64,000 nt of DNA, taken from contig NZ_JAUEPH010000001.1 of the NCBI RefSeq assembly GCF_030403435.1, forward strand, positions 372,001 through 436,000, read 5' to 3'. The DNA comes from Algoriphagus sediminis (GTDB lineage Bacteria; Bacteroidota; Bacteroidia; Cytophagales; Cyclobacteriaceae). Position numbers and translations under genes: made by a program. Shown one piece after another: positions 1-10,800 of this stretch. The notes under the pieces are model-generated. The model made no database searches. It saw only the letters and a list, made by a program, of their open reading frames with translations, and was not told the origin of the DNA. Position 1 is the first letter of the stretch. Every line of letters starts with the position of its first letter.

Positions 1-1
1 G

Positions 2-772
2 GCCATACGAAGGTCAGGAGGCAAAAAGACCTTTTGGGAAATTTATCGCTGGCTTCCGAGAGAAACCAGAGGATATGTGCCTCAGTTTCAGGCCATGTTA
101 TACCTCTTGAATCATTTGGATGAGCATAATCTTCACCTCGAGGATCCAACATATGCTGTGGCCTCCAGAGAAGTTCGATTGAACAAAGCTTTTAATCTGG
201 AAAAACTGGCTGAACTTACTGAGCTTTGCGTAGCAGATCTTGAAGCCCTTAACCCATCCATTAAGAGTCGCTTCGTTCCTGAGACCAATAAAACAATGGC
301 CATAAGAATTCCTGAAGCCCGAATGGCCTATTTAGAAGAGAATTTTTCATGGATTGGAGATTCCCTAGCAAATAAGCCTACTAACCTGATCGCTTCAGCC
401 TCCCTTTGGAACGAGGAAAATCCAGGAATGCCAAACCGGGAACCACTCACCTATCGGGTGAGATCAGGAGATGTTTTGGGGTCAATTGCAAGAAGGCATG
501 GGGTGACTGTTTCGGAAATCAAATATTGGAATAACCTCTCTTCAAACCTTATCCGCGTTGGCCAAAAATTATACATAGAAACTGACTCACCACCGAATCG
601 AACAGTAGCTACTACGGATAACAATGGAAACAAAACCTACATTGTGCAGCCTGGTGACTCACTTTGGATTATTTCCAGAAGACATTCTAGCTTGAGTGTA
701 GAAGATATCAAGCGTATCAACAATCTCAGCTCGAATAGTATCAAACCTGGCCAAAAACTTGTGATCGGATAA
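2..772 (+). CDS. mltD: Membrane-bound lytic murein transglycosylase D (MltD-like), 5' truncated
   Basis: The reading frame is open from base 2, so the gene starts before the window and only 256 C-terminal residues are seen. The first visible residues (AIRRSGGKKTFWEIYRWLPR, then ETRGYVPQFQA) match the end of the SLT catalytic domain of MltD enzymes, which cleave peptidoglycan to 1,6-anhydromuropeptides in the periplasm. Three LysM-type repeats follow at about residues 60-105 (weak), 149-192 and 211-255 of the fragment. The last two carry the YxVxxGDxLxxI signature and bind glycan. The catalytic Glu lies outside the window. Family assignment is firm; the exact subclass is inferred. Confidence 0.9.
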   Translation, partial: AIRRSGGKKTFWEIYRWLPRETRGYVPQFQAMLYLLNHLDEHNLHLEDPTYAVASREVRLNKAFNLEKLAELTELCVADLEALNPSIKSRFVPETNKTMAIRIPEARMAYLEENFSWIGDSLANKPTNLIASASLWNEENPGMPNREPLTYRVRSGDVLGSIARRHGVTVSEIKYWNNLSSNLIRVGQKLYIETDSPPNRTVATTDNNGNKTYIVQPGDSLWIISRRHSSLSVEDIKRINNLSSNSIKPGQKLVIG

Positions 773-809
773 TTCACAACTTGAATTTCGATTTTCAAAT
801 TCTTTAACC

Positions 810-840
810 TTTGCCAAAGATGGCAAACGGTATTTTCCGT
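810..840 (+). terminator. Hairpin after the mltD-like gene, possible weak terminator
   Basis: TTTGCC and GGCAAA pair around a 6-nt loop (810-827), followed at once by a small CGG/CCG hairpin. There is no U-tract, so this may instead be an mRNA end-stabilising structure or part of the leader of the gene at 871. Confidence 0.3.
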
Positions 841-870
841 TAATTTAGAGCAAAATTAAAAAGGCTTATC

Positions 871-1965
871 ATGAGACTGTTAAGAAATATTATTCCTTCA
901 CTACTGCTAATTGCATTTCTTTTTTCCTGCGATTCAGCTGATCGTCCGGATAGCACAAAACCAAGGGCAAGAGGGCAAATCGGGGAAATTATGCTGGCGA
1001 TAGATTCTGCTAAATGGGCAGGCCCCGTTGGAGATCAACTCAGGGAAATTTTCTTACAAGACATTCCCGGCATGATTCGCTCTGAAACTATGTTCAATGT
1101 ACATAGAGTGGATCCCAGAGCCATGAATCGCATGCTAAAAATGTCCACCAACATTATTTATGTGACAACTTTTGATGACAAGAGTGGCGCCTCACAGGCG
1201 GTAAATGCACAATTCACTAAGGAATCCAAAGAAAGAGCTGCTTCAGACCCAGGCCTTTACTCCCTGAGAATAGAGGACGAATATGCAATTGGTCAGGATG
1301 TATTGTACTTATTTGGCAACAATGAAGAAGAGCTAATTGCGAATCTAGAAAAGAATAAGGCAAAAATTCAAAACCTCTTTGAAGTCAGAGCAAGAGGACG
1401 TCTTGAAAAAGCCATTTTATCCAGAAAAAACTCAGCTGCTGCAGTGGCAGCTCGTGATAATCTAGGGATAGCAATTGAAGTACCCGCATCCTATCAAATT
1501 GCCAAATCAGAAGAGGATTTCCTTTGGCTAAGACAGCCTACTCCTAGTGCCAATCGACCGGATATAAGTTTATTTTTCTATTCTGCCCCTTATGTGAGCG
1601 AAGAGCAGACTTTCCCTGAAAACATCCTGAAACTCAGAGATTCTATCGCAGGGAAACACATCTTTGGCGACCCGGAAGATCCAACATCATTTATGGTAAC
1701 TGAAAAACAAATCGTCCCAGCGTTCAGAAACATGGTGATAAATGATAATTTTACTGTCGAATTAAGAGCGCCTTGGAAAACGAATAATCTAAGCATGGGG
1801 GGGTCCTATTTAGGATATTTCATGGTGGATGAAGAAAAGGGACGACTCTATTACATGGAGGGATTTGTGTACTACCCTAATGAAGTACACAGAGATGCTC
1901 TTCGTGAAATAGAGACTATCTTGCTTAAAACCGACATTAGCTATTCGGAAGACCAAGGGGCTTAA
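871..1965 (+). CDS. DUF4837 family lipoprotein
   Basis: A 364-residue protein with a short hydrophobic signal ending in a lipobox (about FLFSC, Cys near residue 20), so it should be a lipid-anchored envelope protein. The body resembles the DUF4837 family, which is confined to Bacteroidota and has no known activity. It is rich in charged, soluble sequence and has no membrane segments after the signal. It ends 18 bp before the malic enzyme gene, so it probably shares a transcript with maeB-ruvA-sprA. A link with envelope biogenesis or type IX secretion is only suggested by position. Confidence 0.8.
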   Translation: MRLLRNIIPSLLLIAFLFSCDSADRPDSTKPRARGQIGEIMLAIDSAKWAGPVGDQLREIFLQDIPGMIRSETMFNVHRVDPRAMNRMLKMSTNIIYVTTFDDKSGASQAVNAQFTKESKERAASDPGLYSLRIEDEYAIGQDVLYLFGNNEEELIANLEKNKAKIQNLFEVRARGRLEKAILSRKNSAAAVAARDNLGIAIEVPASYQIAKSEEDFLWLRQPTPSANRPDISLFFYSAPYVSEEQTFPENILKLRDSIAGKHIFGDPEDPTSFMVTEKQIVPAFRNMVINDNFTVELRAPWKTNNLSMGGSYLGYFMVDEEKGRLYYMEGFVYYPNEVHRDALREIETILLKTDISYSEDQGA

Positions 1966-1983
1966 ACCCAATTTAGACCTTTT

Positions 1984-4254
1984 ATGGCCCTTAAAATTCG
2001 TAAATCGGATGCCTTGAATTACCATACTCAAGGCACTCCAGGTAAGATCCAGGTTGTTCCTACCAAACCTCTTTCTAGTCAAATGGACCTTGCTTTGGCG
2101 TACTCTCCTGGAGTAGCGGAGCCTTGTAAGGAAATAGAAGCTGACGAAGAAAATGTTTATAAATACACCGCCAAAGGAAATCTGGTCGGAGTAATTAGTA
2201 ATGGTACTGCAGTCCTCGGATTGGGGGATATTGGTGCCAGCGCTTCAAAACCCGTGATGGAAGGTAAAGGGGTACTTTTCAAGAAATTTGCTGGTATTGA
2301 TGTTTTCGACATTGAGATCAATGAAAAGGATCCAAAAAAGCTTATCCAAACCATCAAATCTTTAGAGCCGACCTTCGGCGGGATAAACCTTGAGGACATT
2401 AAAGCTCCCGAGTGTTTCGAAATCGAAACCACCCTTAAAAAGGAAATGAATATCCCGATCATGCATGATGATCAGCATGGGACTGCAATCATTTCTGGAG
2501 CAGCTTTGATTAATGCACTTGAGGTAGTCGATAAAAAAATCGAGGAGATCAAACTTGTTGTGAATGGTGCTGGAGCTTCCGCTGTCTCTTGTACTCGTTT
2601 TTATATGTCCCTCGGGGTGAAGCGGGAAAATATCGTCATGTGCGATAAAGAAGGTGTGATCAGAAAGGATCGGGAAAATCTTGATGCGATTAAAGGAGAA
2701 TTTGCCAGTGATCGTGACATCAGGACTCTTTCAGAGGCACTTACGGATGCAGATGTTTTCCTAGGGCTTTCAGCCGGAAATGTAGTTTCTCCGGATCAAT
2801 TGAAACTGATGGCTAAAGATCCGATCGTTTTTGCTTTAGCAAATCCAGATCCTGAAATCGCTTATGATCTGGCGATCAAAACGCGTAAGGACATCATCAT
2901 GGCTACCGGACGATCAGATCATCCTAACCAGGTAAACAATGTCCTGGGTTTTCCTTACATATTCCGTGGAGCGCTTGATGTCAGAGCCACTGGAATTAAT
3001 GAAGAAATGAAATTGGCTGCGGCCAAAGCAATAGCTAAACTCGCCAAAGAACCCGTTCCTGATATGGTGAATAAAGCCTATGGTTCGGATAATCTCGGAT
3101 TCGGAAGATGGTATTTAATCCCAAAGCCGTTAGATCCAAGACTAATCACGACCATCGCTCCTGCCGTAGCCAAAGCAGCTATGGACTCGGGCGTAGCTAA
3201 AACAGCAATCGAAGACTGGGATGCATATGAGGTAGAACTTCAGGAAAGAATCGGTATTGACCAACGATTAATGTCTGTGGTTATAGCCAGAGCGAAGAAG
3301 GATCCCAAGAAAGTGGTATTTGCGGAAGCAGATAATCCAAAAATTCTCAAATCGGCTCAAATCATTCGGGATGAAGGAATCGGAAGTCCAATTCTTTTAG
3401 GAAACCGAAAGAAGATACTTGCATTAATTGAAGAGAATTCACTTGAGTTAGATCATGCCACCATCATCGATCCACTTGAGGAAACTAAGATGGTTCACAA
3501 ATTCGGTGAAATCCTGTATCAGAAACGTCACAGAAAGGGTATGACTTCTATCGAGGCTCATCGACTCGTGACCCAAAGAAACTACTTTGGTGCAATGATG
3601 GTAGAAACTGGACAGGCAGATGCATTTATTTCAGGTTTGACTCGAGACTATCCAAAGACGATTTTGCCTTCGCTTCATACTATCGGAGTGAATCCAGGGC
3701 TGAATCGTGTGGCAGGTATGTACATAATGAATACTCCAAGGGGTCCTTATTTCTTTGCTGATACTACAGTAAACCAAAACCCGACTGCAGAGGCTTTAGT
3801 AGACATTATAGGTCAAACAGCGGATGCAGTGAGGTTCTTTAATGTAGAACCAAGAATTGCTGTCCTGTCCTATTCAAACTTTGGCTCTGCAAAAGGAGAT
3901 GTTCCTAGTAAAACAGCATTGGCGACAAAGCTTGCTAAAGAAAAATACCCTGATTTGATTATAGAGGGTGAAATGCAGGCCAACATAGCAATCAATGAAG
4001 AGATTCAGCGGGAAATTTATCCATTTACGAGCTTGAATAAGAAGCGAGCAAACACTCTTATTTTCCCAAATCTTAGCTCTGGAAATATTGCTTACAAGTT
4101 ACTTTCCGAACTTGGAGGTTCAGAAGCCATCGGTCCGGTCTTGCTAGGAATGAACAAACCTGTTCATATTCTTCAACTGGGCAGTTCAATTCGCGAAATC
4201 GTGAATATGGTAGCCATCGCTGTAGTAGACGCACAAACCAAAGGAAAGGGATGA
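1984..4254 (+). CDS. maeB: NADP-dependent malic enzyme fused to a phosphotransacetylase-like domain
   Basis: 756 residues, the usual length of MaeB. Residues 1 to about 425 form the malic enzyme (malate + NADP to pyruvate + CO2 + NADPH), with the nucleotide-binding glycine motif [12 protein letters not shown] near residue 190 and the conserved MHDDQHGTA stretch near 160. Residues from about 430 resemble phosphate acetyl/butyryl transferase (start [18 protein letters not shown]); in MaeB proteins this part is generally regulatory, binding acetyl-CoA, rather than catalytic. The stop overlaps the ruvA start by 4 bases (ATGA), indicating translational coupling. It supplies cytosolic NADPH and pyruvate. 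Confidence 0.95.
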   Translation: MALKIRKSDALNYHTQGTPGKIQVVPTKPLSSQMDLALAYSPGVAEPCKEIEADEENVYKYTAKGNLVGVISNGTAVLGLGDIGASASKPVMEGKGVLFKKFAGIDVFDIEINEKDPKKLIQTIKSLEPTFGGINLEDIKAPECFEIETTLKKEMNIPIMHDDQHGTAIISGAALINALEVVDKKIEEIKLVVNGAGASAVSCTRFYMSLGVKRENIVMCDKEGVIRKDRENLDAIKGEFASDRDIRTLSEALTDADVFLGLSAGNVVSPDQLKLMAKDPIVFALANPDPEIAYDLAIKTRKDIIMATGRSDHPNQVNNVLGFPYIFRGALDVRATGINEEMKLAAAKAIAKLAKEPVPDMVNKAYGSDNLGFGRWYLIPKPLDPRLITTIAPAVAKAAMDSGVAKTAIEDWDAYEVELQERIGIDQRLMSVVIARAKKDPKKVVFAEADNPKILKSAQIIRDEGIGSPILLGNRKKILALIEENSLELDHATIIDPLEETKMVHKFGEILYQKRHRKGMTSIEAHRLVTQRNYFGAMMVETGQADAFISGLTRDYPKTILPSLHTIGVNPGLNRVAGMYIMNTPRGPYFFADTTVNQNPTAEALVDIIGQTADAVRFFNVEPRIAVLSYSNFGSAKGDVPSKTALATKLAKEKYPDLIIEGEMQANIAINEEIQREIYPFTSLNKKRANTLIFPNLSSGNIAYKLLSELGGSEAIGPVLLGMNKPVHILQLGSSIREIVNMVAIAVVDAQTKGKG

Positions 4255-4847
4255 TTGCGTATCTGGAAGGAAAACTAGCGTTCAAAGATCCTACATACGT
4301 CATCATTGATGTAAGTGGAGTGGGGTATTTAGTGAAGATTTCTCTCCAGACCTACAGTAAGATTAAGGATCAGGAATCAATTAAACTGCTCACTCACCTT
4401 CATATCAAAGAGGATTCTCATACCCTATTTGGTTTTAAAGAAGAAGGTGAGCGAGCTATGTTCTTGCTTTTGCTGAGCATTAATGGAGTGGGACCGAATA
4501 CCGCACTGATGGTACTTTCTTCCCTGAGCACCGAGGAGATTGAACATGCGATTTTAGCTGGAGATGTGGGCCTAATTCAGAGAGTAAAAGGCATAGGAGC
4601 CAAGACTGCCCAGCGCATAATTTTAGAGCTGAAGGATAAAATCGGCAAATCTGATTCCGGTAATACTCAAATCTCGACAGGATTTTTAAATCCAAACAAT
4701 AAAATACGCCAAGAAGCGTTACAAGCGTTAATTACGCTAGGTTTTCCAAAAGCTGCTGCGGAAAAAAATTTAGATAAGGTGCTTAAAAAAACCGATGGAG
4801 AAATTTCATTAGAAGATTTAATTAAAGCATCTTTAAAGACACCATAA
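4251..4847 (+). CDS. ruvA: Holliday junction branch migration protein RuvA
   Basis: 198 residues, the normal size. The N-terminal OB-fold domain ([10 protein letters not shown]..., VSGVGYLV) is followed by two helix-hairpin-helix motifs, INGVGPNTALMVL near residues 77-90 and VKGIGAKTAQRII near 112-124. The C-terminal domain III, which contacts RuvB, covers about 150-198. RuvA tetramers bind four-way junctions and load the RuvB motor during recombinational repair. The start overlaps the maeB stop (ATGA), and sprA begins 12 bp downstream. The maeB-ruvA-sprA order does not reflect a shared pathway, but to my knowledge it recurs in Bacteroidota. Confidence 0.96.
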   Translation: MIAYLEGKLAFKDPTYVIIDVSGVGYLVKISLQTYSKIKDQESIKLLTHLHIKEDSHTLFGFKEEGERAMFLLLLSINGVGPNTALMVLSSLSTEEIEHAILAGDVGLIQRVKGIGAKTAQRIILELKDKIGKSDSGNTQISTGFLNPNNKIRQEALQALITLGFPKAAAEKNLDKVLKKTDGEISLEDLIKASLKTP

Positions 4848-4859
4848 CTTAAAGTTGCA

Positions 4860-7800
4860 TTGAACTTTTGGAAGTTACTGACTTTTAGAAGGAGGTGGTT
4901 TTTTAGTATCTGGCTCAAATGCTTCATCCTCTTTGGGCTCTTGCTAGCCTACAACACTTCCGAAGCTCAAGACACCCAGACTGATACCATTCCTTCCAAG
5001 CTTGACTCTCTCAATGAGAGGAGGTCTTCCCCTTCCTTTTTGTTATGGAATAGCCTTAAGACAAATCCACTTTTTCCATATCAAAATCCTTTTCTAAGGC
5101 CAAGGTCTCCTTTTCTACCAAGTCCACTTACCCAACAAAATATCAAGGTGGAGATCGACAGTACCCTTCGGTATCGGATTATTGATGAATATGATAGTAA
5201 TCGGGTAGGAAATGAACAGGAGTACGATTTTGAGTTATTTTCGAAAACTCAGGAATACAAAGTCAGGCAAGATTACTGGAATACCAGAGCTCGAGGGGGA
5301 GACGGAGAAAGCGCAGTAGAAGGCCGTGGACTCATTCCTCCCCTTACGGTAAGTCCGTCTTTTGATAGAATTTTTGGAGGAAGTGAGATCAGCATCGTTC
5401 CCACCGGATATGTTAATCTCGACTTTGGAGCAATTTTCAGAAGAATTGACAACCCTACCCTGCCCATCCGTCAGCAGCAAAACGGAGGATTCAATTTTGA
5501 TCAGCAAATACAAATGGCGGTGAATGGCTCCCTCGGAGAAAAGGTCAATATCGGAGCCAACTTCGATTCCAACAATTCATTTGATTTCCAAAATCAGCTC
5601 AAGCTTGAGTATGATGGTTTCGAAGAAGATATTCTCCAAAAGGTAGAAATAGGAAACGTGAGTATGCCTGTTCAAAACCGTTTGATTCAGGGAGCCCAAA
5701 ATCTTTTCGGTGTAAAAACCCAGTTACAATTCGGTAAACTTAATGTAACTGCCGTAGCTTCTACCCAACGTGGTAGAAGGGACAATCTGGTGATTGATGC
5801 TAACGGACAAGGAAGAACCTTTGATATTCAGGCTTCGCAATATGATGAGAACAGACACTTTTTCCTTTCACATTTCTTCCGTGATAATTATGAACGTTGG
5901 CTGAGGGGATTACCCCAGGTTCTATCAGGTGTTAACGTCACGAGAATCGAAGTCTATATCATGAACCGGGCTTCGAATACGGAGACCCTTAGAAATTTTG
6001 CAGCCTTTCTCGATTTGGGCGAAGGCCGGGTAATCGCAAACCCATCGAACCCGAATATCGGTCCTGGAAACCCGAATTCCCCAGCCAGCAATGGTGCTAA
6101 TTCCCTTTACGGAAATATTTCATCAAATCCTGCTTTCCGCCCTTTTGATACAGGATCAAGAGCAATGGAGTCTGCATTAGGAATTCGAAAAGGGGTGGAT
6201 TTCGAACAAATCAATGGTGCCAGAAAGCTTCAGGAAACCGAGTATTTCTTTAATCCGCAACTTGGGTACTTATCACTATTCAGAAAGCTTCAAAATGATG
6301 AGGTTCTCGCCGTGTCCTACGAATACACCTACAACGGTCAGGTTTACAAGGTAGGTGAATTAACTGAAGATTATCAGGACCGAGCAGAAGATGAATTGAT
6401 CTTTATGAAACTTCTCAGGCCTGCCCGGATAAATACCAGAATTCCAACTTGGGACCTGATGATGAAAAACGTCTACAACTTGAATTCCAGCCAGATTTTA
6501 AGGGAAGGTTTTCAGCTTCAAGTGATTTATCGAGACGATAGGACTGGTTTAGATAACCCATCTCTTCTTGAAGGTGAAAATGTAAAAGATGTTCCTCTAA
6601 TTCGACTAACCGGGCTGGACAACTTGAACCCTCAGAATGACCCCGCGCCAGATGGGAACTTTGATTATGTGGAAGGTTTGACCATGATTTCGAATCGGGG
6701 TCTTTTGATTTTCCCTGTTTTGGAGCCTTTCGGCTCAAACTTAGCAAAAGAGTTTCTACCAAGTGAGGTGGTTTTGAAGGACAAGTTTGTTTATGACACA
6801 CTTTATCAGACTACCCAAGCGGATGCGGAGTTAGTCACCAGACTAAATAAGTATTTTATCAAAGGTCGACTCACCTCAGGATCTGCGAGCGAAATCAAAC
6901 TGCCTGGATTAAATATTTCTCCTGGGTCGGTAATCGTTCAGGCGGGTAATATTCCACTGACGGAAGGTGTGGACTATACCATAGATTACAACTCGGGGAG
7001 ATTGGTCATTATTAATGATGCCATTCTCCAGTCTGGTAAACAGGTTTCAATCAGTTTTGAAAAGGCTGATCTGGTCAGTTTCCAAACCAGAAGTCTTTTA
7101 GGCACCAGACTAGATTATCTTGCCAGCGACAAACTAAATGTGGGAGGCACCTTTCTTTATTTGAATGAAAGGCCTAACGTAACTAGAATCGCCACAGGAA
7201 GCGAAACCCTGAGAAACAGTCTCTGGGGACTGGATGCGAATTATAATGACGAATCCAGATGGCTAACCAAACTAGCCGATGCTTTGCCTTTTACGGATAC
7301 TAAAGAAACTTCCGTGGTTCAGGTCAGTGGGGAGTTTGCCCATCTTATCCCTGGAACTTCCAATAGTGTAGATGGAGATCCGGCATCCTATATTGATGAT
7401 TTCGAAGCAGCTATTACTCCTTTTGGACTTGGAGGCGCCGCAAACCAAAACTGGAAACTAGGATCTACTCCAGCCACTCCTACCAATAAATTTGATAAAA
7501 GTAACCAGACTGAAGATAATCTTGGCTTTGCCTACAAGAGAGCACGAATAGCATGGTATAATATCGATATTATCTTTTACCTAGAGAGCGGTCCTGGAGT
7601 TCCTACAAACATAACCAGCGAAGACAGAAGAAATCACTACGTAAGACGGGTTATTCCTCAGGAAATATTTCCACAGCAGGACAGAGATGTGATCATTACC
7701 CCTGAACCACTCTTCGAACTTGCCTATTTCCCTTCTGAAAGGGGAATGTTCAATTACAATCCTGACTTAAATTTTAATGGTTTACTACAAGACCCAGAAA

Positions 7801-10800
7801 GTAATTACGGAGCGATTACCAGAGCAATCACCACTGAAGTTGACTTTGATCGAACAAACATTGAATACCTAGAATTTTGGCTGATGGATCCTTTCATAGA
7901 AGGAGAAAATGGTAGAGTTCTAGATGGAATTTTCAATGAGAACAACACTACCGGAGGTAAGATATTCTTTAATCTCGGGGACATCGCTGAAGATGTAATG
8001 AGAGATGGAAGTCATGCCTTCGAAAATGGTCTTCCCGCTGATGGTGATCCTTCAGAAACTTTGGAAAATGAATGGGGAAGAATTACGAGGGAACAATTTT
8101 TACTTCCCGCCTTTGATAATTCGGAGGAGTCTAGAGTAAATCAGGATGTAGGATTGGATGGTCTTAGAAATGATTTAGAGGCAGATTATTTCCGACAGAG
8201 ATATCTCGATAGGATTAATGTATCTCAGGATGCATTGAATAATATCCTTCAAGATGTTTCAGCAGATAGATTTGAATATTATCTCAATGAAGAGTTTGAC
8301 AATCAAGACCTAAAAATCCTAGAACGGTACAAGAAATTCAATGGAATGGAGGGTAATACACCGGTTACTCAAAATGAAAACCTCCCTTATACTCCAACTG
8401 GTACCAACAAGCCGGACAACGAGGATCTCAATACAGACAACACCATCAACGAACTTGAGAATTACTACGAATATGAAATTGATATCAGGCCTGGAAATCT
8501 GGTGGTTGGCCAAAACTATATCGTCGACAAGACTACACACAATGAGAATGGGGATAACATAGACTGGTACTTATTCAGAATCCCTGTCAGACAGCCGGAC
8601 CGTGTTCAGGGTGACATCACTGGTTTCAAATCCATCCGTTGGATTCGAACTTACCTGACCGACTTTGAGCAGCCCGTTGTACTTAGAATGGCAAACTTCC
8701 GGATGATTGGAAGCCAGTGGAGAGTTTTCCAGGAGTCTCTTTTCGAAAAAGGCTTCTTCGAAATTCCTGAACCGGATAATTCAAATGTGACTGTGGATGT
8801 GGTTTCTATTGAGGAAAACAGTCAAGGAAGTGATACCGAAAGCCCTTATGTGTTACCTCCAGGAATTAACAGAGATCGAGACAATACTTCCACCGTAGAA
8901 AGAAGGCTGAATGAACAGTCCCTGAGAGTTTGTGTAGAAGATCTCGGAGCGAGGGATGCAAGAGCCGTATTTAGAAATATCAGTCAGGATATTGTTCAGT
9001 TCGAGAGAATCAAGATGTTCCTGCATGCTGATAGTGAAGATGCCATTGACGGAGAAATCACCGCTTTCTTAAGGATGGGGACAGATTACACGGATAACTA
9101 CTACGAGATCGAAGTTCCCTTAACCATCACTCCTAGAGGAACCAGGGACCCACGAGCCATCTGGCCTTTAGAAAACGAGATTGATATTGCCATTCAGGAA
9201 ATAGTAGGTGTGAAAGTAGAAAGAGACAATAACCAAGTCCCTCAAAACCTACCTTTCTCTCAACAAATACGACAATACAATGTGACAGTGGTAGGACGTC
9301 CTGAACTCAGCCAGATTCAAGGAATGATGATTGGGGTCCGAAATCCAGGCACAGGAATAGGTGGCAGCCGAAGTATTTGTATTTGGGCAAATGAACTGCG
9401 AGTAACCGGATTTACCAAATCCAATGGCTGGGCAGCCAATGCTTTTGTGAATGCTAAAATCGCAGATGTGGCCGTGGTTTCTGCTTCGGTCCGACATAAC
9501 TCCATTGGTTTTGGAGGGCTAGAAACCCGACTATCTCAGAGATCAAGAGAAGCGATCACCCAATATGACATTTCCACAAATGTGGATGTGGATAGGCTTT
9601 TGCCTGAGGCACTCGGAATCAGTATTCCGATGTATTTCAGTGTGGCAAACTCAACAACAAGGCCTGAATATGATCCGCTTAACCCCGATGTACCTTTTGA
9701 AGTTGCCTTGGGCAAATTTGAAACCGATGCAGATCGGGACGCTTATCGTCAGTTGGCTTTGGATCAGACCAATAGAAAAAATATCAGCTTTGCAAACGTC
9801 CGTAAAATCAAAACCAACCCTGAGGCAAAGAGCCATTTTTATGATTTAAGCAATTTCTCCTTTAGTTATTCGTATGGTGTAGTAAAACAGACCAATGCCC
9901 AAATTCAAGATTACACTTTCAAGACTTATAATGGGAATATCACCTACAATTATCCTCTGAAACCTCTGGTAATTGAGCCTTTCAAAAACAGTAATTGGTT
10001 CAGTTCCCCTAATCTTAGATTCCTCAAAGAATTCAATCTGAATCTCGCGCCTACTAATGTATTGGCTAGACTGGATATAGATAGAAGGTTACTGAGATCT
10101 CAATACAGAAATGATCAATTAAGTACATCTGGTGTAGATCCGCTTTTCCAGAAGAGCTTTTTTATGAATCGTTTTTATAGCCTTAACTGGGATTTGAGCC
10201 GGTCCTTACGAGTAGATTATACTGGTACTGTGATGGCTGTAGTGGATGAACCCCAAGGCGATCTAGATACAGAGGCTAAACAAGATTCAGTTAGGAATAA
10301 TGCGTGGAATTTTGGACGAAGAACTAATTACAACCATAGAGTTTCTATCAATTATAAATTACCATTTGATAAATCCAATGTAACTGACTGGATTTCTGCT
10401 GATTACAGATATAACACTACTTACACCTGGTTAACTGGCGCCATAGGTCAAAGAGATACACTGGGTAACTCTATTCAGAACACTCGAGAGCAAAGCCTGA
10501 TTGGTAAGATTGATTTCATGAAGCTCTACAACAAGAATAAAAAGCTGGCCGCCTTAAATGCACCAAAACGACCGGGCATACCCGGAAGATCTACGGTTTC
10601 GGCGGAAGACACTATTGGCACACCTTTTAGTAACAAGCTCTTGAAATTCCTTATGATGGTAAAGGATCTAAATTTCAATTACGGGGTGATTGAGGGAACA
10701 TTCTTGCCTGGATACATGCCTAATACAGGGTTATTAGGTATGGACCGGGCATTCCAAAACCCCGGGTTAGCCTTTCTTTTTGGTAGTCAGGACCCATCTA

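Noticed and set aside
6415..6801. 128-codon frame antisense to sprA
   Set aside because: Lies fully inside the well-supported sprA frame and shows low-complexity composition with no motif.
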